Shown here: positions 10,566 to 23,212 of the stretch, in pieces
How positions within the stretch are numbered: the first letter of the stretch is position 1
Layout of the letters: the number at the start of each line of letters is the position of its first letter
NCBI GenBank assembly: GCA_963965975.1
Contig: OZ014412.1
Span: 6,078,501-6,142,500 of the forward strand
Source of the DNA: Xestospongia bergquistia
Lineage: Eukaryota; Porifera; Demospongiae; Haplosclerida; Petrosiidae
DNA: 64,000 bases
Direction of reading: 5' to 3'
The notes under the pieces: model-generated
Database searches by the model: none
Told to the model about the DNA's origin: nothing
Seen by the model: only the letters and a program-made list of their open reading frames with translations
Position numbers and translations under genes: made by a program

Positions 10566-12480
10566 ATGGATAAGTGTGCTACAACGTATTTGATATCTCT
10601 TCTCTTACTTATCATAAGTGAGTTAATATATTATAACACAATATTTGTAATTTATTTCTTATAGTGAACATAGAAGCTTCAGTTATAAGTCTAGACTGTA
10701 ATCATAGAGTATGTCCACAGACACAAGGAGCAGTCACTTGTACAATAAATGGCACTGTAGCATATTGGTATTCTCCTCCATCAGGTAGACTTCCAATTGC
10801 TACAGTACAATCTGAACTAGTTAGTAATGTTGGTAATACTGGGTTTACTGCTGCTCTTGTGAGTAACAATTCTGGACTAACAACTAATTTAAGTTTTACT
10901 GCCACTACTGATAAGAATGGAACACAAGTCAGGTGTAGTAGTACCGATGCCATAGTAATAGATGAAAGTTCAAGGATTTGTACTATTATGATATCAGGTA
11001 TGTCACTAACAGTATAATATATAACTAACATGTACTATCATTATAAGGTCCTCCAAGTGATGTTCCTACAGGACTGAAGTTTACAGCTCTCACAAACACT
11101 TCAGTCACTCTCTACTGGTCACCTCCTACTCTTTATCCTAACTGTATAGTTAACTACACTGTTGAGATCAGGACAACCAGTGATAATATATTGATCAGTA
11201 GTCTTAGTATTGGTAATAATATTACTAGTATTAATGTATCTACTGGTCTCTCTCAGTCAATAGAGTATCAATACAGAGTAATAGGGTCTGATGCTATCAA
11301 TAGATTAGGACCCTATAGTCAATATACTATGTTCACTCTGGATGGTATGAATCAAATAGTTTTAATATCTTAAGTAACGTGCTTTACTAGTTCTACAAGC
11401 TGTACCACTAGTCACCTATACTATTACTAACAACAAAGAAGACAATACTATTTTTATTTTTTGGGAGGTATTGTATTATTAATAATCACTTGACAATATT
11501 CTAGTTTCATTTAGTCTCCTCTTCTCTCCTCTCGTCCTCCTCTTTTGTACTATAAAGTCTATCACAACATATCAGGTTCACTAACTGTTAATATAACTAC
11601 TGTTACTAACATTACATTGACTGGAGTACTAGCTGGATATACCTACATTATAACAGTGGTGCCAGTTAATATACTAGGAGATGGATACCTTAATAAAACT
11701 ATAGGTTATTAAAATATTATTATAAAGTGTGTTATGTTTACTTCTCATACAGTTATCATTCCTTATGAAGAACCAGTAATTACTAGTATTAGTGTTGCAA
11801 CAACGTTATCTCATTATTATAGTAAGAGTATTAAATATAACATTAGTTACAGAAGTTATTATTTAATATATCATCAATGAATGTAGTGATTGTAAATTAT
11901 TCATCAAATATCAGAAAGTGGAAACCTATCATGATTTATTTGATTTGTGATGAGTATAGAAACTACAAGTACTTTGATCTTTTTGTTAAACCTCTATAAA
12001 TACTGCATCTTCACATTTAAGTAGTATGTTTGTTTAACACTTATTAACCTTTTTAAATAAATAGTTGTTAATTTTAACTTTTTACAGTGACAGTATGTTC
12101 ACCAGTAACTACTACTGTTTGTCCAAGTATGTCTTAACTACAATAAACTACAGCTAGATAATTTCTATTACAGATAATGTAAAACAACAAACATCATACT
12201 TGTCAGGTAATATTATAAAGCAAATATGTTACATTACTGAATTATTTACTTAACAGTGAGTATACCAGTCAGTATGTTCATCACATTTCTATTAACTGCT
12301 ATTATTACTACACTTATTGTTTATCTCATTATGAAGAGGAGTAGCTACAATAAAGATACTCCACCCACTACTACTACCCAGCTAGGTCCAATATATGATG
12401 ATGTTAAGTTATCAGAGACTTTAGAACAAAAAGAGATCATTGAATTACAAGGAAATACTGCTTATGGATATATTAATTAA
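10566..12480 (+). CDS. A1: Ig-FN3-FN3 receptor, short tyrosine tail
   Basis: Exons: 10566-10617, 10665-10997, 11048-11344, 11391-11467, 11515-11704, 11753-11821, 12088-12126, 12174-12206, 12257-12480. Joined they give 437 codons with consistent phases. Residues 1-17 form a signal peptide (MDKCATTYLISLLLLII). The next exon is an Ig domain with Cys (VTCTI), Trp (AYWY) and Cys (TQVRC). Then come FN3-a (SVTLYWSPP, YQYRVIGSD) and FN3-b (IFIFWE, GYTYIITVVPVNILGDG). A short stalk carries two cysteines (TVCSP, TVCPS). The membrane helix is followed by KRSSYNK, PIYDDVKL and the C-terminus GNTAYGYIN. It is predicted to be a type I surface receptor whose tail could bind SH2 proteins: the last three residues fit the Grb2-type YxN pattern. 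The ligand is unknown. I saw no lesion. Confidence 0.85.
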
Positions 12481-13212
12481 GAACTTGTGTTAGTTTAAAC
12501 TTTATTATATATAATTACTAAACTTAGTGAAGTTATAAAGAGTGAAAATACTAACTTAGAAAAGAATCATATTGGTAACAAAATAAATAACAGATAATAA
12601 TTTATCAACTTTACTCCATTATTTCTATCATTGAACTAAAAAGTTCACATCAATTTATTATCTAAAATATATTTTGTTAGAAAAGTATTGTAAAGCAATA
12701 TGTTATATTTGTGTAATGACTGTTTATTTAAATAATTCATGTTAGTTTAGGTATAATCCTTTCAGAAAATATAAACAATTTCATCATGATAAATAAATAC
12801 ACCCACATAGCAACAATCATCTACAGACTATAGATTATGTATTATACTCTTATACAACTTACTACTTAAAACTAGTGCTTATATTTTTAATAAGGTAATT
12901 GTGTTATAATGTAACAATTAATCCTCATCACAACATCTGGGTGAGGGTTACATTACTCGCATTGTAACAGCTAGTAATTGACTGTTGTATTATATTATTA
13001 AGATAATGAAAATTTTTGAAAATGTAAGGTTAATTAATGGTTAATGTGTCATTAATGTGGTCTGTTCAGTTTACATTAACTATAATAACATGTACTTCAT
13101 TTCCTCTATAACCAACAAAAATTACATAATTACAGTATATAAACAAAGAGCGTTATCTTTACAACAAAATCGTTATTAAAACAGCAACAACAGTGTCTAC
13201 AACTACAAAATT
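12481..13212. other. A1 3' flank and spacer
   Basis: AT-rich 3' flank, shared in part with 30526-31100. From about 13052 it holds a copy of the recurrent upstream element (GTGGTCTGTTCAGTTTAC). No gene is seen. Confidence 0.55.
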
Positions 13213-14259
13213 ATGCAGAGAAACAGCAAAAGTCAAGTACTAGCAAATCATTCTACTTTGCTCCAATAAAATTACTATGGGAACAAAATACACTTGCCTA
13301 CAATAATGAATTTAGACATGAGAATTTTTGTAAAAATATTTCAGTTTGAAGCTACATCAAATTTTATCAACTTTGATATATACAAAGAAAGATTGAACCA
13401 TAATATAATTGATGATAGAAACAATAACTAATCTTTCAATATTAACCAGTAGAACCAGAGCATATACATGTACAAATATGTGTGTGTGTGTGTATCTTTT
13501 GCAACACCTGTTGGCTAACACCATACAATACATTTAGCAGCCAGATTGCATCATTTGATGAGTATTACAAACCTAATAAATTACTAAACAATATTATACT
13601 TGTAGACTTATTCCAAGTTGCTTTGCAGACCAAAATTTATTGCATGTATGTGGTAATTAAAGGAGAAGTTAAATGAATGAAAATAATGTAGAATTAAGTG
13701 TATTGATGAAAGAAAAACCTTGGGTTGTAACTACTTTTGTAAATTTGTTTAAACATTTCAAGTTAGCATATTGTCCAGTAGTATAGAATATTAATAGTAT
13801 ATGTCATAACTCATAACCAAACTCATCCTTTCAGCTTTAGTTTGTCATACCTTTTGTGTGGCAATAAATTCATAAAGGAACTCTATTATTTTTGTTAGTC
13901 TGACAATATAGTGATAAAATTTAATATAATTAATTGAAAACCACAAAACTGCTCAAAATTGTGTACAATATATTATATTACAATATTATACATGAAAGTT
14001 TCAAAGAGTATAATGTAGACATGGGATATGAAAGTGATGTAAGACACTTTTAGATAATGATCCCAAAGAATTGTATTTAATATTATTTACTAAGACTCTT
14101 CAAGTGAAAATAAGTGATGTTAATAGTCAATAAAATGAAAAGTATTGATAATTATATTATTACTAAATAAAGATGCATATGCCCAAGTACTGTCCTGATG
14201 TCTATACATTTTGAAGATCATTCTAACTCTAATTGGCTACTGCATACATTACAGCATTA

Positions 14260-14262
<3 letters not shown>

Positions 14263-14295
<33 letters not shown>
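14263..14295. repeat. (TA)n microsatellite
   Basis: About 16 TA units. Counterpart of 3739-3779. Confidence 0.95.
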
Positions 14296-14296
<1 letters not shown>

Positions 14297-14618
14297 TGCA
14301 TATTATATATTTGTAATAACAACAGTTAATTATGACAAATAAGAATCATAACTTGTATGTATTGTTGTTAATGACAATATTGTTTATTAAGTCATTATAA
14401 TAAGTATGTACTAATATTAATGTTTATTCTATTTGTGTACATAAACAGAGTAATAATTGAGAACATAGAACCAAACAAGAACATAAACTAATTTATAAAT
14501 GAACTACAATGCTATATGTATATATATATATGAGCTATAGTGGGAGATTAATACCAGCTAAAAGTATACAAGATTCATACTCATTTAGGTAATAAAAAGA
14601 ACATATAACAATATTTAC

Positions 14619-16650
14619 TTAATTAATATATCCATAAGCAGTATTTCCTTGTAATTCAATGATCTCTTTCTGTTCTAAAATCTCTGGTAACTTAACATCT
14701 TCATTGTAGTTCCTCTTCCTTATTATAAGATAAAAAATAAATGTACTAATAACAACAGTTAATGATACTGACAGGCATACCAACTGTGAACAATAATAAA
14801 CATAAAATGGAGATGTCGTAAATTTAACATATCTGTACACAATGTAGTATCACTAGTTAACATAACAGTACTATATATTAATGAAATCACAGTACACTGT
14901 GTATATATTGATGATGTAGTACTTAGTGGATGTGAAATGAGAGCATCTAAAACAATTAAGTGAACTTAATCCATGAGTTAATTAATACAATAACTCAATA
15001 ATATATATATGAACTAGTATTTCACACAATGTATGAATATTAAAGACTCATTATTCAAAACTTGATATGACTCTATATGTTAGCAATGTAAATTAGGGAA
15101 TAAGATGTTAATAATATGTTTATTTTTATGCTAAGTAGTTAATAACATAATATAGTATTGTTAGTATAATACTTATTGACTTGGTAATGAAATATCAGTT
15201 GCAGATGGTACTGTGAAAACACTTACAGTAGTTATTAATGAATATAAAAATATATAATTAGTAGAAGAAGTAATTGTTACAGATTGTTTATATAGTAAAA
15301 AGACACATATTATCTTCAACATTGTACTCTATGTAAGACAAAATTGCATTAACTTGCTACTACTTGCCAATCTAAGTAATAGTTCTTCTTAAAACAGTAA
15401 TATAATTACATCATGTACTCCAACATTGAATAAATAACACATTATTTAATAGTTCTATTAATTCACTTACCAGGTAGAATAAATTGATGATATATATGTG
15501 TATGTTCCTAAATTAATAATTTAAAACCAGAGTTACTAATAACAATTTACCTGTAGCCATAATACTAGTATAAGATCCTGTTCCTAGTTTATCAACAGCT
15601 GCTACACTGATCATATAAGTATATCCTGGTTTTGATTCATTAAGTATGATACTTGTATTGTTAGTTCTTAATGACATAGACTTGTTACTGATATTATGTA
15701 TAATTGAATAGTACTCAACTGATGGATATGATGTATTGTCAATATGCTAATAATGAAATGCAATAGTTACTATAATGAAATATAAATGAACCATACATTT
15801 CACAATATTGTGACAGCTAAATTTGTGATGTTGACTCTAAGTCCTTTCACCAAAGGAGGAACTATGTATATTATGATTAAGACAATATAATAAGTTATGA
15901 CAAATTTACATACCATTCCATATAACCTTCAAAGGAAGACTTATATTTCCAGTTCTATTGCTACTATCTTTTCCCGTTGCATAGAACAAATAGACAGAAA
16001 CAAGAGATCTATTATCTATCAGTAGTGATGTAGTGTTATCAGTTGTATACAGTATTTCTGTAGTATTAATATCAATTATATAATTTGTAATACAGGTAGC
16101 ATTCTGTTGTGGTGGTGACTAAGTTAACAAAAGGAAATGTGTATTGATTGCTCTGAATTCAAGATCTAATGGAGACCTAGGAACATCTGTGGCCATAGAC
16201 TACATTACTGTCATCAGATTATTTGTACCTTACCTCTAACAGTGACTGTAGCTGTGACTGGTCGACTCACTACATCAGAACAATTGATCCTCTTACCATT
16301 GTCTGATGGAATTATTGATGTATTCAATGTAGCCTGACTACATACTGTTGTCTGATTTTCATTAACAAATGTCAATATGAAACTTTGAAATAAAATAGGA
16401 TAATGAACCAATTTAGTAATGTCAGTGATGTTTGTAAATTTTACATGGATTTGACTATCAGCAGGATCAGACCATTTAAGAAATCTAGTACCAGTTGTTT
16501 TACAAGTTAAGATTAGTTCATCTCCTGGATGCAATAGACCAGTATGTGGGACAGTTTGTTCTAAAATGACTAAAGAGGAATTCTTGGAATTAATATGTTA
16601 ACTGTAATAATTATGATACCTTTTGATTCAGTAAACATTAATCAAGATAT
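14619..16650 (-). pseudogene. C2: Ig-FN3-FN3-TM receptor, decayed
   Basis: Exons in transcription order: leader about 16650-16612, Ig 16560-16234 (open; HPGDELILTCKT), FN3-a 16186-15914, FN3-b halves 15861-15797 and 15746-15551, stalk exons near 15240-15181 and 14946-14833, membrane/tail 14783-14619 ending NTAYGYIN. Lesions: a TGA in the leader, TAG for the FN3-a tryptophan at 16119-16121, TGA for the FN3-b tryptophan at 15800-15802, the first stalk exon acceptor changed from AG to AT, the second stalk exon donor changed from GT to AT, and a 14-base deletion inside the membrane exon compared with C1. The Ig exon and the tail still read open, but no continuous protein is possible. Confidence 0.85.
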
Positions 16651-16671
16651 CAGCAATAGTACTTAAGTTAG

Positions 16672-17600
16672 GATGTTGTCAGGAGTTCTTGTATGGAATT
16701 CATTCAAAGATGTGGTAAATTAATAAAAGTGGCAGATTTTAGGATATGAAATTACTAATAGACTTAATTAGATTTAGAGACTTGAATAAGACCTGTATTG
16801 TATTTCTCAGACAATGTCTGTATTTAATAGTAAAGTTATAATATAATAGTCAATTGTTCATTATTACTGAAAATGTGGATGTGTATATATACATATGTTA
16901 TAGGTTCATTATGCCCGTGTGATGTTAAAAAAGTATCATGTCTCAGTGATCCTTGTGGAGTATCTAGTTGTCCCAATCATCCCAATAGTGTGTGCATATC
17001 TAGTTCATGTAGTCAATGTTCTGCTCATTAATACAACAGTTCTTGTATGGATTAACTAACACTATAGGAGCAAAGACAACTATACAAAGACATTTACAAT
17101 GAACACTGAATGATATGTTAGTATATGACTATAATGGCAACTTTTTGTAGTAACATATCCTGCTAACAAACCTTCCATTATCTGTCTTATTAATCCTTGT
17201 TATCATCAAACATTTCCAAAGCTGATAGACGCTAAATTCATTGTTAATCAAGATGATGTCACTGATAAATATAGTATGTTAAATCTTGATATCATTGAAA
17301 ATAATGTTTAAATTGTTTCATGTGTTTGTCCATTTGAAATAGAGATATTTAAATCATGTGGTGCATCATATCATCAAAATTGTACTAGTATTTGACAGAA
17401 GTACCTCCTTGTTTGCCTTCCAAGATGTGATTGTCCAGCTGGTCAAGTAAGATCATTTCATTACATGTAGTCATCATTGCATGTACTAAGTCAGTGTTGT
17501 ATTTACATTCAGATATTAGACAAGGCTTCTAAAAATGTGAATAATTTCAGTATGTTTAGCTAACGAAAACAATTTCTACTCACTATCATCTGTGAAGAAA
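16672..17600 (+). pseudogene. K2a: relic of Kunitz/cysteine-rich/TIL gene
   Basis: Same content as K1a: second Kunitz end (about 16672-16717), cysteine-rich exon b from about 16905 (reads SDPCGVSSCPNHPNSVC, then TAA), cysteine-rich exon c from about 17155, a TIL relic (about 17318-17445, with a frameshift giving TGA after the TSI segment) and a fused TIL-end/Kunitz piece (about 17512-17600). It lacks the inverted insertion of K1a. Confidence 0.65.
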
Positions 17601-17709
17601 AAATGCAGTGATCAGTGCTTATATCTTAATTAATAACTTTTTAGGAAAAAGAAATTCCATTTTATCTTTACCTATATTGGGCTTATTGCATGGATATAGA
17701 GACACTTAC

Positions 17710-17808
17710 TTTGTTAACAAGGTGTAAATTGGCTCCTTTCTGTGTTAAAATCAAAACATCATCTTTGTGTCCCTTCTTTGCTACTAAAATCACTGGAGTA
17801 GATCCTTC
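17710..17808 (-). CDS. Isolated single-ankyrin-repeat exon
   Basis: A 99-base, phase-0 exon on the reverse strand with AG acceptor and GTAAGT donor. It is nearly identical to 7243-7341 and encodes STPVILVAKKGHKDD plus GANLHLVNK-type residues. See the unit 1 copy for interpretation. Confidence 0.6.
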
Positions 17809-19338
17809 CTAAATATATTATAATAACCCATTAATGTGTGAGAAGACAACACATTATTACAGTTGTATTTTATCAATATTAAGACTGTTATATATATATT
17901 ACATCACAATATGCTAGTAACATTACAAATTAAGACACATTATATTAATGATAATAATCACTCATACACTAAACAAACTACTCTCAATAATTCTTATAAT
18001 GATGACACTAATACAAATAACACTCTACAGTATATATATATAATCATTACACCACAATAGATACGAGTCATCACAATACTATAATTATAAAAAACATAGA
18101 GTGAATAAAATGAAAATGTTGCTTTGAAGTACACTTAGAATTTATATTACATTATATCACACTTACTGGCTATTATATTGTAAATGAGACATTCAGATCA
18201 CAAAATAATCACATCATTATTAATATGGAAAGAAAGCAATCGAGTAAATAAAATGAAAATGTTGCATTGAAATACACTTAGAATTTATATTACATTATAT
18301 CACACTTATCCACTATTATATTGTAAATGACACACTTTTTCTATTAGCCACAACTTTTCTTTTAGCTTACACACACAAAGCTAACTTCTGACTCTCAACT
18401 AAAATGGTTTAAAATTCATCATTATATACTATTATGACACCATATAAAATAATTTGATTAAAATTGTGGGTATAGTATCAGTTCTATATACTTTCAGAAT
18501 CTTGTACTTTATCTGCAAATTCTGGGTCATGTTATAGTAGATATCCATGATGGTTCTTTAATTTAACAACCAGTCAATGTGAACTATTTTCTTATAGTGG
18601 TTTTGATGGTAACAGTAATAGATTCTCTACATTGGAAGAGTGTACTCATACTTGTGGTAAATATAATATGACATTAGTTATTATTTCAATCTATGGTTGT
18701 ATAGGGTGTTCATTAGGTACAATGTGTTCAAACTGTAGAATCAATCTTGTTCTACTTCAAAATGTCCAACATTTCCAGGTGCTATATGTGAAGTTAATAA
18801 GTGTACTAATAATAATTGCTCTTGTAGATACTTTGTAGCATTTAAAGAAGTGACAAACATTTGTGGTAAGTAATATTGGATTGTAGATTTAGAAGAACTA
18901 AGTGGACTATTTAGTATTCATCAGTATCTGTTCACTTATTTTCTTATAAGAAAGTCTATAACACTACTATAATAAAAACATATTGATGAGGTAAATTAAT
19001 AATTTATTTACTTATTTCTTAAATGTTTGTACACTTACTGTTAAGATTGGTCTATATAATAATAGTGTGGTTTTTTTTGGTTCTTTAACAATGTGTTTGG
19101 ATGCTGTCAGGAGTTCTTGTATGGAATGCATTCAAAGATGTGGTAAATTAATAAAAGTGTCAGATTTTAGGATAGAATATTTATATTATAGTGGGACAAG
19201 ATATGAAATTACTAATAGACTTTATTAGACTTACAGCCGTGAATAAGACCTGTATTGTATTTCTCAGACAATGCTTGTGTTTAATAGTAAAGTTATAATA
19301 TAATAGTCAATTGTTCATTATTACTGAAAATGTGGATG

Positions 19339-19344
<6 letters not shown>

Positions 19345-19411
<67 letters not shown>
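19345..19411. repeat. (GT)n microsatellite
   Basis: About 33 TG units in the intron just before cysteine-rich exon b. The same intron in unit 4 has about 10 units (35707-35727), and in units 5 and 7 it holds TA repeats. Confidence 0.95.
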
Positions 19412-19413
<2 letters not shown>

Positions 19414-19582
19414 TTATTTATTTATTATAGGTTTATTATGCCCACATGATGTTAAACAAGTATCATGTCTCAGTGACCCTTGTGGAGTATCTAGTTGTCC
19501 TAATCATCCTAATAGTGTGTGTGTGTCTAGTTCACGTGGTCAATGTTCTGGTCATTATTACAACAGTTCTTGGATTAACTAA

Positions 19583-20157
19583 CACTTGTAGTAAGTACAT
19601 TTCATAAACTATAGGAGTAATGACAACTATCAGTCTGTGAAGAAAAATGTAGTGGTCAGTGGTTATATCTTCTGTCATTAAACGGTAGCAATATATTTCA
19701 TTTCAGAAAGTTTCACATTAATTATTAATACAATATATACACATAATTGTATTGTAATATTTATTAATTATAATATTATTTTAATGTTTAGAATGTCCAC
19801 CAACTTGTTCTCATGAATATTGTACAATTAAAAGTGGAGCTGTTTGTTCATACAATATAACAAATGATGTTAAAGAAGTATCATAACACTTGTAGTAAGT
19901 ACATTTCATAAACTATAGGAGTAATGACAACTATCTGTCTGTTAAGAAAAATGTACTGGTCAATGCTTATATCTTCTGTCATTAAACTATAGCAATACAT
20001 TTAATTTCAGAATATTTTACATTAATTATTAATACAATATATACACAAAATTCTGTTGTAATATTCATTAATTCTAATATTATTTTAATGTTTAGAATGT
20101 CCACCAACTTGTTCTCATGAATATTGTACAATTAAAAGTGGAGCTGTTTGTTCATTG
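19583..20157 (+). repeat. Local tandem duplication (period about 305 bases)
   Basis: The block from ACACTTGTAGTAAGTAC to GGAGCTGTTTGTTCAT appears at about 19583-19852 and again at about 19885-20154. Units 1 and 4 carry it once. Confidence 0.85.
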
Positions 20158-20445
20158 TAAGTATTCAATAATAAAAGAATTTTCTAATACAAGAATGACC
20201 TTGTACATAACACATACCACATCTTTTCACATTTGCTATGAAGAGGAAAAGTCACACCTCAAATCAATATCAAGACTTTTAATTTACAAGAGAGAAATAA
20301 GATAAAATGTTTTACACATTACACATGTTTTATATGTATTTTGAAACTATTATATTATCATAATTATTATTGGAGCTGTCAAAGATCTTACATGAATAGT
20401 CTTCTCACAAAGACTTCCTTTTTTAATAAAATTGATTTGTTGTAG

Positions 20446-20478
20446 GTAATGATAATCAACAAACCTCATGTTTATCAG
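20446..20478 (+). pseudogene. Orphan 33-base stalk exon
   Basis: Same as 9495-9527: AG, 33 bases and GT, encoding NDNQQTSCLSG without a receptor head. Confidence 0.5.
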
Positions 20479-20687
20479 GTATTTTATAGAACAAACATGG
20501 CCTTCTTCAATCATGCTAAAAGAATTCAAAAAGTTATCTTGTTTAAGATTTTAAGGTTGTCCCTCCTAGTAAAATCTACACAAATTAATGCAATGTCTCA
20601 CTTCATCACCTCATCATTAATGTTTATTAAAACAAGAATATATATTATAATATATATTATAAGAATATATTCACTTTTCCTACTGTG

Positions 20688-20815
20688 TACATATACATGT
20701 ATATAGTACACCCACACACATATAGTAATTATAACATGTGATCTCTTCAGTTTACATTAACTATCATAATATATGTACTTCATTTCCTTTATAACCAACA
20801 AAAATTACATACAGT
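20688..20815 (+). repeat. Recurrent upstream element, copy in unit 2
   Basis: It contains ACATGTATATAGTACACCC, ATAACATGTGATCTCTTCAG and TACTTCATTTCCTTTATAAC, and lies about 0.83 kb before the A2 start. Confidence 0.7.
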
Positions 20816-21286
20816 TTATAAAGCAAATAAAGGTGACTTTACAATATTACTAGTACATATACATGTATACCTGTATCTATATAGATACAACAACACCCAC
20901 ACACAGAGTAATTATAACATGTGATTGATTTTTATTACTTATTTCCACAGCAATCATATTAAGTAGTATCATATCATTATATAATGATACATTGAAAATG
21001 ATACTGTGCATTAATGATCAAGGTTCAAGCATTAAAACTATTGACTTATGACAATATAGTTATATTATATAGAAAAATAATAACTTACAGCTTTTACAAT
21101 GATCATCATGAAGTATAACATTATTAACATTATAGGTAACATTTACATAAAGAAATGTCTGTAGGTCCTGCAGGAAGTAGTATATTGCTGTGTATAGTTA
21201 ATGCTTAGGAACTGTATTTACTCTGAACATTGAGAATAAAATAAGTATGTTTTTTTAAATTTTATGTATACTTCATTAAATAGTAC

Positions 21287-21351
21287 TAGAGGCTGTATCA
21301 CTAATCACTACAGAGAATACAGAGAACTACACTATTGTTGTGATTTGGGAG
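21287..21351 (+). pseudogene. Orphan FN3 half-exon upstream of A2
   Basis: GCTGTATCACTAATCACTAC through TTGTGATTTGGGAG matches the receptor fourth exon but with an internal deletion. It ends about 170 bases before the signal exon. Confidence 0.55.
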
Positions 21352-21414
21352 GTGTGCATTATTTATTTAGTAATATAATTAGTCTACATTGTTACTAAAT
21401 AGACATTACACTAG

Positions 21415-21450
21415 TAATATATAAACTCAACACTCAAAGACACCACCTCC
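21415..21450 (+). promoter_or_regulatory. TATA-like box and conserved core promoter, A2
   Basis: AATATATAAACTC followed by CAAAGACACCACCTCC, about 100 bases before the ATG. Confidence 0.5.
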
Positions 21451-21519
21451 ATAAATAAGTATATTGTTATATTACAGTACATAAGTTAATGATCCATATA
21501 GTCTACTAATGCAGTCAAA

Positions 21520-23212
21520 ATGGATAAGTGTACTACAACATATTTGATTTCTCTTCTCTTACTTATCATAAGTGAGTTAATATATTATAACACAATATTT
21601 GTAGTTTATTTCTTATAGTGAAAATAGAAGCTCAAGTTACAAATCAAGACTGTAATCATGGAGTATGTCCACGGACACAAGGAGTATTCACTTGTACAAT
21701 AAATGGCACTGTAGCAGCTTGGTATTCTCCTTCATCAGATATCAATCCATTTGCTACAGTAACAAGTACTGGACTAGTTAGATATTTTAGTAATACTGGG
21801 TTTATTGCTACACTTGTGAGCAACAATACTGGACTAACAACTAATTTAAGTTTTACTGCCACTACTGATAAGAATGGAACACAAGTCAGGTGTAGTGATT
21901 TAATAGATAGAAACTCAAACTCAATGATTTGTACTATTATTATATCAGGTATGTCACTAACAGTATTATATAACTAACATGTACTATCATTATAAGGTCC
22001 TCCAAGTGATATTCCTACAGGACTGAGTTTTACAGCTCTCACAAACACTTCAGTCACTCTCTACTGGTCACCTCCTACTCTTCATCATAACTGTATAGTA
22101 AACTACACTGTTGAGATCAGGACAATCAGTGATAATATATTGATCAGTAGTCTTAGTACTGATAGTAACATCACCAGTATTAATGTATCTACTGGTCTCT
22201 CTCAGTCAGTAGAATATCAGTACAGAGTAGTAGGGTCTGATATTATCAATAGATTAGGACCCTATAGTCAATATAATATGTTCACTTTGGATGGTAAGAA
22301 TCAAATAGTTTTAATGTGTAGTTGTAATGTGTTTCCCTAGTTCTACAAGCTGTTTCACTGGTAACTTATATTATTACTAACAACACTGAGGACTATACTA
22401 TTTTTATTGTTTGGGAGGTATAATATTATTAATAATTACTATATAATATTCTAGTTTTTCATTTAGTCTGCACCTGTCTTCTCTCGTCCTCCTTTCTTGT
22501 ATTATAAAGTCTATCACAACACATCTGGTTCACTAACTGTTAATATAACTACTGTTACTAACATTACATTGACTGGAGTACTAGCTGGATATACCTACAT
22601 TATAACAGTGGTACCAGTTAATATACTAGGAGATGGATACCCTAATAAGACTATAGGTTATTTAAATATTATTATAAAGTGTATTATGTTTACTTCTTAT
22701 GTAGTTATCATTCCTAAAGAACCAATAAATACTAATGTTGTAACAACTACAACTATAGTTATTACAAGTGATACATCAACTATTCGTAAGTACAAAATTT
22801 TAATTTAATTATTTACTTTGACAGTGACAGTATGTTCATCAGTAACTACTACTGTTTGTCCAAGTATGTCTTCACTACAATAAACTACAATTAGATATAT
22901 TTCTATTATAGCTAATGAACAACAACAAACATCATATTTAGCAGGTAATAAACAAACATGTTACATTATTAAATTGTTTACTTAACAGTGAGTATACCAG
23001 TCAGTATGTTCCTCTCTTCTCTATTAACTGCTGTTATTACTACACTTATTGTCTATCTCATTATGAGAAGGAGGAGCTACAATAAAGACACTCCACCCAC
23101 TATTACTACCCAATTAGGTTCAATATATGATGATGTTAAGTTACCAGAGACCTCAGAACAGAAAGAGATCATTGAATTACAAGGAAATACTGCTTATGGA
23201 TATATTAATTAA
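21520..23212 (+). CDS. A2: Ig-FN3-FN3 receptor, short tyrosine tail
   Basis: Exons: 21520-21571, 21619-21948, 21997-22293, 22341-22417, 22467-22656, 22705-22785, 22825-22863, 22912-22944, 22989-23212. They sum to 1323 bases, or 440 codons plus stop, with no interruption. The Ig exon differs from A1 in the C'-D region (SDINPFATVTSTGLVRYFSN) and after the last Ig cysteine (SDLIDRNSNSM), while FN3-b is almost identical. The sixth exon reads through the segment where A3 has a separate seventh exon. The tail motif is GSIYDDV, so the residue two before Tyr is Ser. This makes it the only A copy that fits the ITIM-style pattern S/I/V/L-x-Y-x-x-I/V/L. The C-terminus is NTAYGYIN. It appears intact. Confidence 0.87.

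Larger units (their letters stand above)
2690..13212. repeat. Tandem segmental duplication, unit 1 (about 10.5 kb)
   Basis: This block is colinear with 13213-23212. Both begin at a shared CAAAAGTCAAGTACTAGC segment and contain the same order of parts: GT and TA microsatellites, minus-strand C gene, Kunitz/TIL relics, minus-strand ankyrin exon, second Kunitz module and plus-strand type-A receptor. Long stretches, including introns and spacers, differ only by scattered substitutions and small indels, so the duplication is fairly recent. Confidence 0.85.
18498..20157 (+). pseudogene. K2b: Kunitz/cysteine-rich module of unit 2
   Basis: The Kunitz exon 18498-18656 keeps all six cysteines but has TGA at 18548-18550 just before the WFF core. 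Cysteine-rich exon a (18705-18865) lost one base in the Ile-Asn-Ser-Cys segment, a deletion shared with unit 4. The second Kunitz exon (about 19025-19143) is decayed. Cysteine-rich exon b (19431 to about 19590) is open for most of its length (CPHDVKQVSCLSDPCG, VSSCPNHPNSVCVSSS) but its end is shortened to a stop. The small CPPTCSHEYC exon occurs twice, near 19792 and 20096. Confidence 0.65.
13213..23212. repeat. Tandem segmental duplication, unit 2
   Basis: Colinear copy of 2690-12480, from the shared CAAAAGTCAAGTACTAGC segment to the end of the type-A gene. It adds a longer GT tract, a local 0.3 kb tandem duplication and different pseudogene lesions. Confidence 0.85.

Noticed and set aside
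10702..11031. Minus-strand open frames opposite the Ig exons (also near 21656, 28743, 38057, 47079, 59536)
   Set aside because: They mirror the plus-strand Ig exon in every copy, have no splice context and are explained by the real gene on the other strand.
19346..19582. Open frame starting with a Cys-Val repeat
   Set aside because: The start lies in the GT microsatellite, which is intronic. Only the part after the AG at 19429-19430 is exon-like.
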